Origin: Protula sp. h YS-2021
Taxonomy: Eukaryota > Annelida > Polychaeta > Sabellida > Serpulidae
Length of the DNA stretch: 64,000 nucleotides
Direction of reading: 5' to 3'
Assembly (NCBI GenBank): GCA_949752745.1
Contig: OX457031.1
Location: 41,761,502-41,825,501, forward strand
Position numbers and translations under genes: made by a program. Of this stretch, positions 23,451 to 44,388 are shown in pieces. The notes under the pieces are model-generated. The model was given only the letters and a program-made list of their open reading frames with translations, searched no databases and was not told where the DNA came from. Numbering within the stretch: position 1 is the first letter of the stretch; every line of letters begins with the position of its first letter.

Positions 23451-23597
23451 AGCAACAAAACTATGTAGTCTTATTTACGCTGTTAAATAAAAATTGAACA
23501 TTTTCAAAGATGAACAACAATTACAATTAGTATGTAAGTGTGGTGTTATACATACTTATTTCGTATGATTAATGATACTTTCTGCTTGAACACGAGC

Positions 23598-23608
23598 CTT
23601 TTTATACT
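23598..23608 (-). promoter_or_regulatory. TATA-like box upstream of the 671-aa ORF
   Basis: The minus strand reads GAGTATAAAAAGGC here, about 380 bp upstream of the ORF start. Downstream on the minus strand are a possible donor (AATAA then GTATGT, about 23555) and the acceptor-like ATTGTTTTCAG near 23233. Together these would give a short spliced leader. This is a pattern inference only. Confidence 0.35.
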
Positions 23609-23739
23609 CCTCAGCCGGAGTAAATGTACCCACTCACTTTTCAGCCAATCAAATCGCACGATTTGGGGATTAGAAGTATCGGCACACATTAACATTACAT
23701 GCAATTTTAAACGCCATATTTACTACATTTTTAAAGATT

Positions 23740-25220
23740 CATTGTGATAAAAGTTCCCAACCAATTCTTTTCAAATTCACAATATCAGTTTATTCTATCC
23801 TTTACTAACTCTGTGCCAAAAATCCTTAGCCTAACATTAATAGTATTTGAGAAATAGCGCGGCAAAGTGATTTCGATAACGGGTCCGCTTTTTTGGTTTG
23901 GACCCGTTATCTACACATTTTCTACGAATAATATTCTTCTAAGTTTTCAACAGATTCTTTTGAAATTTATAACATGTTTTATACACATCATTTCCTACCT
24001 GATTGCGAAAAATCATTAAGTTACCTTTAAAAGTGATTGAAAAATCATGCTGCAAAGTTATGTCGATACCGGGTCCGTTTTGGCTTGGACCCGTTAACTA
24101 CACTTCTTTGAATCAGTATAGCTGAAAAAGTTCTCATTCTATCTTCTAGATTTTTTTATGGTCACTACCTGAAACAATTATGTAAATGTGTATAAAATTT
24201 CAAGTCTATATTTTTTGAATAACTAGTCGAAACAATTCACGAACCTAGGTTGTGGTTGAGATTTTGAACCAGTGAAGTCAACATTATTTCTCCCGGACGA
24301 ACAGCAAATTTTGTACTCCTATAGCTAAGATTCATTTTGATAAAAGTTCCCAACCAATTCTTTTCAAATTCACAGTATCATTTTATTTCATCATTTACTA
24401 ACTCTGTACCAAAAATTATTAGCCTAACTCTAATAGTGTTTGAGAAATAGCGCGGCAAAGTTATTTCGATAACGGGTCCGCTTTTTTGGTTTGGACCCGT
24501 TATCTACACATTTTCTACGGATAATATTCCTCTAAGTTTTCAACAAATTCTTTTCAAATTTTTAACATATTTAACACGCATCATTTCCTACTTGAGTGCC
24601 AAAAATCATTAACCTACCTTCAATAGTCTTTGAGAAATAGTGCTGCAAAGTTTGTCGATACCGGGTCCGTTTTGGGTTGGACCCGTTAACTACACATCTT
24701 TGAATCGCTACGGATAAAAAAAATTCTTATTCGATTTGCCAGATTTTTTATGGGCACTACCTGAAACCTTTTTCTAGATGTATGTAAAATTGCAAGTCTC
24801 TATCTTTTGGATAACTGGTCGAAATAACCAGTCTACTGAAATAATTGACGAACTGAGCCGGTAGTTGAGATTTTGAACCAGTGAAATCACCATTATTTAT
24901 CCCGGATGAACACCGCTATAGATAAGAAAGTTCTTATTCGATTTGCTCTATGTCGCTATGGGCATTACCTGAAACCTTCTTGTAAATGTGTGTAAAATTT
25001 CAAATCTATATCGTTTGAATAATAAGTCGAAATAATTGACGAACCGAGTCGGTGGTTGAGATTTTGAACAAGTGAAATCACCAATATTTCTCCCGGACGA
25101 ACACCAAACTTTGAACTCCTATAGCTAATAAAATGCTTATCCGATCTTCTAAGTTTCTATTTTGTGAGGAACTTGTCGAAATAATTGGCGGGCTGAGTTG
25201 TATGTCATGAAGGGGTCTGA
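23740..25220. repeat. Nested tandem repeats with four GATAACGGGTCC hairpins
   Basis: A block of about 590 bp starting near 23745 is repeated from about 24335. Each block has two inverted-repeat phrases of the type GATAACGGGTCC-spacer-GGACCCGTTATC (near 23876, 24068, 24472 and 24658). From 24115 to 25220 follow about five copies of a roughly 200-bp unit. Its anchors are ATAGCTGAAAAAGTTCT, TCTAGATTTTTT, CACTACCTGAAAC, CGAAATAATTGAC and AGTGAAATCACCATTATTTC. The same unit occurs in degraded form at 18.3-19.5 kb. Confidence 0.7.
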
Positions 25221-25469
25221 AGCCGACTTTCATAAAAAAAATGTTTTAAGTATATTCATTTACTGTAGAACTGTAAATTTATAGATCTGTGTGAGAAATA
25301 AAAATGTAAAACTGTACCAAAAGTGTCTCTTCATTCCACACCCCCCCCCCCCCTCTTAACCTTTTCTACCCATCCCATGTGAAATAAAACTTAGAACTTC
25401 CTGTAAAGATTGCATATTAAAATATGATCTAAAGCTGCAACTATTTTATTATAATGTACACACCAGATA
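25221..25469. other. Non-coding spacer with C-run
   Basis: AT-rich sequence with a C-run at about 25340-25353. No gene or repeat structure is recognised before the inverted MULE copy. Confidence 0.4.
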
Positions 25470-26365
25470 CCCCACTGCACGAGGGGGTGCAGAACAAAGG
25501 CTTTATCATATATGGTATATACTGTTAACATCAGCAGTTTTGCCCACACACATTTAAACCTCAAAAACATAACCAATACAAGAAGGATAAAAAACAACGA
25601 CATAATATGCCAAAAACATAAGCAAAGGAAAAATAATACTTATATGATATGCTGTTACGTCATAGCGTACCATACATACAGCGTACAACAACAGTAACAA
25701 GTAAGTGCACTCATTTAACTCCTCCTCCTCTCCCTCCTCCTAAATGCCTCCTCCCTTAACTAGGGGTTCAATTGGACTAGGATCCCCCAATAGCTAATTC
25801 CCCCACCCCTGCTATAAATGACATCAATCAAACAAAATATATCCAATGATACACGTAAAATGTATACTCCAGTAAAATCGCATATTTTCTACCAGTAAAA
25901 TTAAAGTGTTTCGGTCTTGTATTTTATGCCTCCCCTACTGAAGACTGGTTGTGGCCCAATCCCCTCAAGGTCTCAGTGAGGGATTTGGTGCCATCTGCGC
26001 GTGAACCCCAGTCCCTGAATCTTCCTCCAACTAGCCTGCTTTAAATGGTAAAAGCAACGTCGAATGACCACCTATTCACCAAAAGCGTCCTGAATCGCGT
26101 TGCTGATCGCCGACTCGAAGTCTAGAAGAACGCTTCGGTGTCAGGGTCGTATCTGTGACTGGTACAAACATCCAACAGAGCATAGAGGAACTCATCGTAG
26201 ATACCGGCGGGTTTTTCTAGGCAGGAATGCGTACACCGCCGTGATCGCCCCGTCGTTCAGCGGCACACGTGTGATGCTTGTAGGAGAAACGAGAGCATGT
26301 CTTGAATGTGCCGTTAATAAACCACTGGCTGGCTCTGCACCTTGGTCGGTGGCAGCGCATTTCCC
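25470..26365 (-). pseudogene. Truncated inverted copy of the MULE transposase element
   Basis: The minus strand matches about 8820-9740 over its length. Shared segments include CCACCGACCAAGGTGCAGAG, the block encoding FINGTFKTC, GGGGCGATCACGGCGGTGTA, and the downstream TTTTACTGGTAGAAAATATG. It lacks the FLYWCH part present at 8416-8820. With the plus-strand copy at 8.4-9.7 kb it forms an inverted pair enclosing about 16 kb. It is not functional. Confidence 0.7.
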
Positions 26366-29302
26366 CCAATAGCTGCTGGAGGATTTGTTCCTGGCGGTTG
26401 TACCTGGTGGGATTTGTTCGTAAAAGCTCGAAAAAGAGGTTTTGTTCCGGGGGGGGGGGTTGTTCCTAGAACCATAAATAAAATGAAGGATCTTACAAGC
26501 ATAACTTAAGTCTGGTAAGATACCCTGCCGTCAAGTACTTCTCTGCAGAATAATCGTATTTCATTTTTCCATATAAGGAATATTTTTTGAAGGGAAATTG
26601 CGATCGCGATAGCAGTAAAAGGCCGGAATGGGAATTAGAAGACTCCTTCAGTATTTTTTATAGAATGGAGATAACGTTTAAAAATCGGTACGTTTTGATC
26701 TGTGTATTCATTTCCGAGTACGTTCTGTTGATCTCTTTCTCTTTCAATGGAGTGAGTGACATAATCTGACGCTCTGGCAACTATGCGCCCCTACAATAGC
26801 AAAACCCCCAGGTGGGGGCCGGGCACTCATGTACCAACTGGTTACCATGCATGTCCAGAACTTTTTAAAACGACCCCTAAACGCGGAGTGCGAATTTTGA
26901 AATAATACCCCCTTTTTAACCGAACGCGGTATGAAATACCAAAACACCCCTCCCTTTTGTGGGTAACTCGAAGTACTGAAAGAAAAATAGCTCCCTTTTT
27001 AACGAAAGTGGCACTCCGCGCGGACCGCGTCTGGTCCCAAAATTATCCCCCTTTCTTCACATTTGGGGACACGCATAGTAATACATAACATACCAATCCG
27101 CCCCTCCTCCCCAGGGCAAAGCCATATTCTTTTTGTGGCAAAGTTCGAACTCTAAAAATGCTTCTTCCCAAATCGACGTGCCTACAAAGACAAATCAAAC
27201 CAAATTTTCCCTTTCCGTGAAATATTAACCTTGAACCGCCCTCTTGTCAGCTACAATTATGGTATGGTCAAAGCTCCGTCACGGCAGATCCATCTTTGGG
27301 TCATCCGGTATCGCAGGATATGTATGAAGTCGATTTCTCGAAAGTTGGAGGGAAAAACTCTTAAAATTCTCATTCGTCCTCGTTTTGGGCTGTTTTCAGA
27401 GAGACCTGTCACGGCTGTCATTTCCGTAAGCGATAACACAAGGAGGTTGTTTTTGGATGTGAGTCCGACGTCTATACAACTTTGAATTTTCGACATCTGT
27501 CCAAAGTCGATTGTCCGACGACAAAAGTTATTTTCGTAATACCTGTTTTGTTATACCTTTTTTGCATCCACAGCTTAATTTTTGCTCTCGATTGCGAAAT
27601 CAGTCTTGGTTGATTATCACTTAACGAAAGATTGGATACACTGAAAAAATAAACAGTTTGACGTGGAGTCACGTCATCTATGATGTTACGCATCCAAACA
27701 GCTGCTAGAAACGGCGTATCCACTCAGTGTATTATTCTAAAGATCGACCGATTAGACTCTCCAGTGGAATAACTAACAGCAAAACCCATTACAGGGCCAG
27801 GCACGTCTACTGCCCGCGATGTCGTCACATTAGTGAACAGTCGTTTAAATTCCACCACAGTTGAACCTTCCCAAGCAATACTCGATTTCCGAGGATAAGT
27901 TTTCCCAAAACGTAGGTGAGAGAAAGAAGACCATTTTTCTTCCGGACCTTGAATTCGATAAAATGTTTAAGTTGATTTCAATTTACACTTGGAATAGAAA
28001 GAACAGTTTCATAATCTTAAATCTAATTTTAGATTTCTAAAATATCTTGTATCGAAAAATAATTCTCGGCATCTAAAATTAAATTAAGAGGTATAATTAT
28101 ATTCAAGTGTATCTTAAAAGGAATTCAAAGTTAAATTTGTTGATATAAATGTCATAATCAATTGTATTCATCACACAGTGAAGCGCTTTTTGAAATGTAT
28201 TTACGGGTACATAGTGCAACATGCAGCATATTGTGGGCTTTTGTTGAAATGCTCCAAGTTACTTAAAACAGATAAAGCGAAAGAAAATGGCTATGTGAAA
28301 GAAATCCCAACATCCATCGTACGCATTTTCCACTTAGTGACATGTAAGATGTGGGTTTCCATTTATAACAGTTTTTGAGGAATGTGACAAATTTATGGCG
28401 AAACACTGACGAGTTTGTAACAATCTTGACACATTGACTAATGATTTTGACAAGCATCGAAATCGCCGTAAGTTAACGTTGTCATATTGTCGTCATGAAG
28501 AAGCTGAGAAATCGTCGTGATGTTGCCATATTGTTCTCGAGGGAACAGAGAAATCGGCGTAACACTGTCATACTATCTTCCCGAGGAAGCCGAGAAATTA
28601 TTTTATCTCACAACCTTTATGCAGAGATTTCACGATGATATCAAAAACAGCAAGTGTTGTGCAAAAGCGTGTCAAAATGACCAATAATTTTTGTGAAGAT
28701 TGTCACAAACTCGTTTTTTAAAACGACCATAAAAACATCCCAAGCACATATGTCTATCAAACTAATGGCCCTTAGTGTATTGTTTCGATAACGATATCTG
28801 TTTTGTCAAATTTTCGAATATGTCTCTCAATCAACATTAAATAAAGAACAAATAATTTTTTTGCAATATTGATTGACAAAATAAAGCCGGATCCTTTGTC
28901 ATTAAAAAAGATACAACAGAATATATGCAAGGTGGTAATCTAACGCCGACTAGATACAACACAGGGCTAGAAAACGTGCGATCTGTAGCCACAAATCTTA
29001 TGGACCAGCCTGGAAATGCCTCCCCATACATGAAAAGACACTAGCGAGGCCACAAGGCGATGTTGGATATCATCAAGTGAAACGGACAAAATATGGAACT
29101 TATAAAACATTAAAAAAATATTAAATCACTCGAAATTTTGGTACTTCAGTGCTTGCATCTGAGCAAAAACTCCCTCCCTCTCGCCTATAATGCGTGTGTA
29201 TTTTATGATTGGGGGCCCTTAAGGAATGCTACCACAAGCCACATCAAAAACATGTTAGAACGCAAATTCATCCGTCAATAGTCTTATAGCAACTCGATAC
29301 AT
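26366..29302. other. Gene-free region downstream of the TRIM-like gene
   Basis: No recognisable gene. A G-run lies at about 26449-26460. A dispersed repeat occupies 26805-27110 (listed separately). At 27440-27515 lies a phrase with GTGAGTCCGACGTCTATACA and TTCGACATCT that recurs at 59893-59955. At 28455-28600 three loose copies of a 50-60 bp phrase (GAGAAATCG-CGT) occur. Confidence 0.4.
26805..27110 (+). repeat. Dispersed repeat, copy 1 (ACGACCCCTAAAC family)
   Basis: It shares GGTTACCATGCATGT, CTTTTTAAAACGACCCC, ATACCCCCTTTTTAAC, CTTTTGTGGG and GCACTNCGCGCGGAC with 42165-42445. A partial inverted copy lies at 42655-42770. It looks like a short mobile-element remnant with mixed C-runs. Confidence 0.6.
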
Positions 29303-38583
<9,281 letters not shown>

Positions 38584-38599
38584 CTTTGACGCTATTGCA

Positions 38600-39490
38600 C
38601 TGAAAATACAGATATCATGTCATCTGAAAAAAACTTTAGATATTTTCTTTACATTTATTCCTAAGGAACAGCCATTAATTTTTATTTATTTTTCTTAGCA
38701 CGTCTTTCTGGATATAGTTGGCAAAGAAAGTCTACAGTTGTATTTTGTGCATTTTTAGGATCAGGATTAAAACGACTTATTGAACAAAATAATTACGAGA
38801 CAGTGAACGAAAGAGAATACAGAAGTAAAGGGATTGCCCGTGAAGTTTGCACACGAAACTTTCAAATTTTGTATCCCTTGCCGGCTCTTTGCAGAAGTTG
38901 TGATGTCGTACATTGACTAACAACACTAACGTACGCATTTGATAGTAGACCCCTATGGAAACGGCGAGCAACATGAGTTGAGTTTTAACGTTTACCCCTC
39001 CCCAGAATAAAAAAAAAAGCCAAGGGATGCAAGATAATTAAAGTGTTAAAAATAAGATATTTACAGGTCGCCGCTTTGTGTTTATCAGAGAGATAAGATA
39101 TTTTAATGAAGATAAGACGTTTATTGAACCTTACTCCTCACCGCTTGCGTTTCATAAAAACAACGTTTTAGCTGCATGAATACCGAGTATCAAGTGTTTA
39201 CTTAACTCTTAAAACTTCAGGTGCCGATTTATCATTCACTCACTTAGGCCAAATAATGAAATTTGTTTCTCATCCTAAAATTTCAAGAAATTCGATGCAG
39301 CCGTTCATTTATCATTGACCAGAACGAAACGAAACGGATTTTTTTCAGTTGACAAAAAGTAACCTTTATGTACATGGATTTACATGTCGTAATGTTTTTT
39401 TCTCATTTCGTACTTTGAAGTGTCTCTTTCTCTTTGTCATTCAAAAGGCTGGATATCTATGTATACACAAAGACTTACAAGAGTAGCCAG
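38600..39490. other. Non-coding region upstream of the TRIM-like gene
   Basis: The minus-strand acceptor-like TGTATTTTCAG at about 38600 suggests a 5' UTR exon further upstream. I cannot locate that exon or a promoter with confidence. No other gene is seen. Confidence 0.35.
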
Positions 39491-39770
39491 GAGTCAAGGG
39501 CAAGTCACTGACAAGCCACTAACTAGTCACTGACAAGTCACCAACTAGTCACCGGCAAGTCACTGACAAATCACTGGCAAGTAACTGACAAGTCACTGGC
39601 AAGTCACTGACAAGTCACTAGTCACTGACAAATCACTGACAAATCACTGGCAAGTCACTGACGAGTCACTAACTAGTCACTGACAAATCACTGGCAAGTC
39701 ACTGACAAGTCACTTACTAGTCACTGACAAGTCACTGGTAAAATCACTGACAAGTCACTGGCAAACTTAC
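39490..39770. repeat. 11-bp minisatellite, AAGTCACTGRC
   Basis: About 24 units of AAGTCACTGAC or AAGTCACTGGC, with variants AACTAGTC and AAATCACTG. Unit length is constant at about 11 bp, with a mosaic of two or three variants. Confidence 0.85.
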
Positions 39771-40045
39771 TTTTAGTAAGCTACGGAAAATATAAATGCA
39801 ATGGAACTGTGAGCTAAAAAAAGAGCTGATTGGGGTTGATTTGGGTTTACTTGTACTTTCGTGCAGGTCGGTGGCATTTTTTTTGTTCCATTCGTTTCCA
39901 TTCTATCTGAAATGGCCATAAATGTAAAAATAACAGAAAAACATGCTAAAAAAACAGGAGAAAAAAAGAAATGTGAAAATACTCCTTTCTTTTCCGCCTT
40001 TAAAAAAACTGACACTTCCTCACAATTACCCCCTCCTTTCTATGC

Positions 40046-40076
<31 letters not shown>

Positions 40077-40146
40077 GGTGGGGGGAGGGGGGCACATATG
40101 ATACCAAGTGGATCCCCAGGGACCTGTGTCCCCTTAAAATACTCTT

Positions 40147-41220
40147 CCCGGTAAGCACACCCAAGTAAAACCCATGTAAAACCCAGGGTTATTTTTGGTC
40201 CTTCCCACGTGAATCCCATGCATGGGATTTGCATGGGAATGAGACAAAAATCGAGGTAAAATCCATGGTCGGAATTGCCACGCATAATCCATACGGGAAA
40301 TACATGGGCATTCCCGGGCAGATTTTGGTCAAAAAAATGGTGTCTCCACGGGTTTTACATGGGACGACCCACTCTGGGCATACACGATAACTCCATCGAA
40401 TACACAGACATGAACCTTTATAACTATAGTGTAGTTATAAAGTACTCCTTAAAAGAATTTTAAGCATAAAAATTTTAGTGAAATTGGTATTTCCATGTCT
40501 AACTTTCTATTATACTTAGAAAAAATGCAGCCCTCCACCAAAATATGCAGAATGTAGCAAAATTTAAATATATTATCGCTCAATGGCGGCTGTTTCCGGT
40601 CTGCGATAATAAGCCCACATTGCCAGACTGCGCATAATATACGTGTATTTTACATGGGAATGCCCATATGGGAAATCCCACGTAAAATATACGTGTAATA
40701 TACGTGTATTTTACATGGGAATGCCCATATGGGAAATCCCACGTAAAATATACGTGTAATATACAAATGACTTCTAATGAAATTTTACGTGGGAATTCAA
40801 ATGTATAATATATAAAACCCATACGTATCCCACATGGGAAAATTTTCTGTGCTTACTGGGCTATGCTTTTCCCAAGTAAAACCCATGTGTTTCCCAGATA
40901 ATTCCCATCCTGGGCCTTCCTATGGAAATCCCAGATAATGGTGAAGATGGGAAAAATATGACATGGAGTTGCCCATGCATTTCCCAGTTGGGACCCACCT
41001 GGGTTTACCCGGGTGGGATTTACGTGGGTATTCCCATTCATATTTCATGTGTATTTTACAGGGGGTTTCCCAGGGTGGGAAAACCCAGGCATTTCCCACC
41101 CAGAAATGGCTCCTTTCTCCACGGGATGAATATGGGTTTTCCCCTTTCCCACCTTCCCATGCAAATCCCAATTAAAACCCATACGTATCCCACATGGGAA
41201 AATTTTCTGTGCTTACTGGG
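40147..41220. mobile_element. Two adjacent foldback elements rich in CCCATGGG/TGGGAATG
   Basis: Outer ends are inverted: CCCGGTAAGCAC at 40147 and GTGCTTACTGGG ending 41220. A 46-bp right end containing ACCCATACGTATCCCACATG recurs exactly at about 40815-40860, so there are two units, 40147-40860 and 40861-41220. The interior is full of short palindrome-like words (CATGGGAAT, CCCATATGGG). It has a near-perfect 65-70 bp tandem duplication at about 40620-40765. No coding. Confidence 0.65.
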
Positions 41221-42833
41221 TTTTTCTACCGCTTTAAATCTCATGCGCCCTTTTGGCCGGGTATTGTTGAAATCCTAACCTTTTGTTTGACGTTTCTTGA
41301 AGCCAATTCCCCCCCCCCCTCCCCCCCCCCCCCCCTAAGCTTTAAGGGGGCTTTACATGTGCAAAATATGGGTATGATCAGATGAACCATTCCCAGGACG
41401 ACTACTTACTTGAATTAGTGTCTAGCGACCGCATGCAGGAATACAAAGCAGGTGCGTTATCCAACTTTTAATGTTTTATAATTCAAACTACCAAAAACAT
41501 TTAGCGAAAAACAATCGTTCCGACATGTCACTTACGTGACGCTATGGCATGCAATCCAGGCAAGTTGATGTTTACAACTAAAGCTCTTATCTACATTTGC
41601 TTGGTCATAGTCCGACACTCGAGAATATACGAACTGTGGTGACAGCGGTCACTTGTCTCGACTGCAGTTGTGTTGCGACTGGCGGTTTCCCCAGTTTTCT
41701 TTACTGGTCACAGAAGTGGCGTTTGATGGAAGTGCCTTTTATGTTGTGTTTGTTTTTAATTATTTTTAGCTCCATTTCCTCTCTTTCAGCTTTTCAGTAC
41801 AAGTCCACACTCCCACAAAATCCCATTTTCCTTTGTTTATGCGGTGTTGTATGAGGGCATTTTTTATACGGTAGACGAGTGCACTTTTCAAATACGATTC
41901 AAAAACACACTGTTTTAAAGATCATGCACCAGTATGATCCCACTATTAATTGTCGAATTTGTATTATCGCCCAAAAAGTGTATACAAGTCATCACGTGTG
42001 TTTCACTGTTGTTTTGGTTTATTATGCGACATCAATAATCGTCAGGCCATTCGAAATAAATTACGCGTGTTATGTGCAAAAGAAAGTATTGATCGTCCCT
42101 GAGCTTACATGCTTGATGACTAAGCTGTGGGCCTATACTATAGAGTTGACAAACCCAGAGGGGGGGGGGGGGGGGGCACTCAGGTAGGAATCTGGTTACC
42201 ATGCATGTTCATGACTTTTTAAAACGACCCCCTAAACACGAAGTGCAAAGCTAGATAATAATACCCCCTTTTTAACCAAAAGCGGAGTACTATTTTGAAG
42301 ACCCCCCTCTTTTGTGGGAAACGCGGAGTAATGAATGAAAACTACCCCCTCCCCCCGCCTTTATTTTAACGAAATTGGCACTTCGCGCGGACAGAATTTT
42401 TGGATACGCATTGTACCACATATGATACCAAAGTGCCCCCCCCCCCCCCCGCTGATTTGAAAAATTAGTCCTTATCTTATCTTATATTTTGATTTGGTTG
42501 GCCTCAGGCAATTAAGTGCATTTTACCTGTCAACAAAATGCATGCGGACAAAATGCCATATTATGACAAAAAAAAAAAGAAAAGAAAATAAGGCGACAGA
42601 GTGCATTTTCTTTCATGCATAAACACTCTCAGGGGTCCACTTAGTGTCTTATGTGTTGCCATGCCCGTCAAAAAAAAAAACGTTGAGAAAGGGGGTAATT
42701 TGAGACCAGATGCGGTCTCACTTTCGTTAAAAGGGGGGGGGGGGGTATAGTTTTCATTCGGTACTCCCCGTTTTCTATAAAAGAGTGGTTATTTCGGATA
42801 TTGCTCTACGTTTGATTGAAAAACGGTGATTAA
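41221..42833. other. Gene-free stretch with C/G-runs and a dispersed repeat
   Basis: C-run at about 41310-41335, G-run at 42160-42176, C-run at 42436-42451, G-run near 42735. At 42165-42445 lies the second copy of the repeat of 26805-27110, followed by a partial inverted copy at 42655-42770. No gene is recognised. Confidence 0.45.
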
Positions 42834-43194
42834 CTATCGTTTTATTTTCGTAAAACGCGCTTTTACGAGTAAAAGCGCAATTCGCGTTCTCCACTTTAGA
42901 TGGGTTCGCTTCCGGTAAATAATACCACGCAAATAAAAATGAAATTTTTCCTTGTGAATAGAATGGTCCCTCTACTCTCCATCCTGTCTTCCCTCCATCT
43001 CTAGCCAATCAGCAAGCGAGAACGATAAGACTTACGTCATTCGAAGACATCAATCATTCCCTTCAAGCCCGAAAAAGTGGTGACAACGCACCCAGGCTTG
43101 TTGCGGGTTGGCTGGGAGGGAAGATAGGCTAAAGTGGAAAACGCGAATTGCGCTTTTACTCGTAAAAGCGCGTTTTACGAAAATAAAACGATAG
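42834..43194. mobile_element. 361-bp DIRS-derived mini-element with 66-bp inverted repeats
   Basis: Left end 42834-42899 and right end 43129-43194 are inverted copies with one visible mismatch. Each contains a 10-bp-arm palindrome GCGCTTTTAC-GA-GTAAAAGCGC. The interior (about 42890-43065) is nearly the same as the leader of the adjacent DIRS element in reverse orientation (about 50670-50860). Its right end touches the DIRS left end at 43195. Confidence 0.7.
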
Positions 43195-44388
43195 TTTTAC
43201 TTCGTAAAAGCTTTAAATTCGCTTATCTCCACTTTAGATGGGACTAAAGTCCGGAGAAGGGGAGCCTGCCATTCTGTTGAAAAATTGATAAATAATTACG
43301 CGAATTGTGCTGTATACTCGACAGAGTGCAATGTCCTTGGACATAAGGGGACAAAGTGAGAGAAAAATAAAAGACTCAAACCATGTTCCGCTTTTACTAT
43401 TCTTCCAACTAATAGTCGAGAGGAACACTCCCGATCCATTGACAAAGAATAACAAAGAGTAGTACTAACGGTCAAAGGACTCCAACGTAGTACCAAGCTA
43501 AAATTGACCATCAAACCAACCGTTTGAATGAGTATCCTATCCATCCCCCGCCTGCCTCCCACTGGATGGAGCCCGACCTGGGATACTCTGATGCTATGTA
43601 TTATCATGCAGAAGGTACAAAGTAAATCAACTTTATTGACCTTAAAAGTTTATTTAAAAGCAGTAAATCCAAAACCTGATTTACGTAAAATAAAATTCTT
43701 AACACAGAGGAAATTAGCTCCGTCTGTGCCAGTAAATGCATGCTGGCCTTAAGGCCTGAACACATAAATGGAACACAAATTGAAGTATTGTCACGATCTC
43801 TAGCATAAGTGAAAATACTGATAATAAGCACCTTATTCATGAAATTAAAATTATTACACACCCACAGGGTGAAGGCGTAATCACAGAATTATAAATTGTT
43901 GAGAACTGTCACAATTTGCATATGGGATCAGTCCCAGAAAAAATGGCACCTACGGTACTCATGGTATGGTCACTGTAGGAATGGGATACCTTCTTCATGG
44001 GATCAAGTGAAGGTAGACTATATCGAACCGGGCAAGGAGAAGAGATGTCTGTCTCTGCTCTCCCCCCCCCTTTTCTTAGTAATAACTAGGAAAAGGGTTA
44101 CATAATCAGCCCTGAAGAAGGAAAATCCCTGCTACAGTGACGGTACCTTACAACAGACTCTTGAATATGGTACGAAAGCATAAACTGTCTTGGTCCCAGA
44201 ATATGGGATCGAAAGAAAACTTCGCTGTTAAGCGTGGCTAGATGTCTCTAGAAGCGGTTGTGGTCCATCAGGAGGTGCGGTTATTCTTGAACTTATGTTG
44301 ATAGCCGCCTCGACCCTTGGATGGTCCACCTTTCTGTTTGCCCTTGCTTTTCGGTCTAGGGGTGACCGGTCTGTTAACAGAACAAAAA

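Noticed and set aside
39490..39770. CRISPR-like array
   Set aside because: Units are contiguous 11-mers without unique spacers, in a eukaryotic genome.
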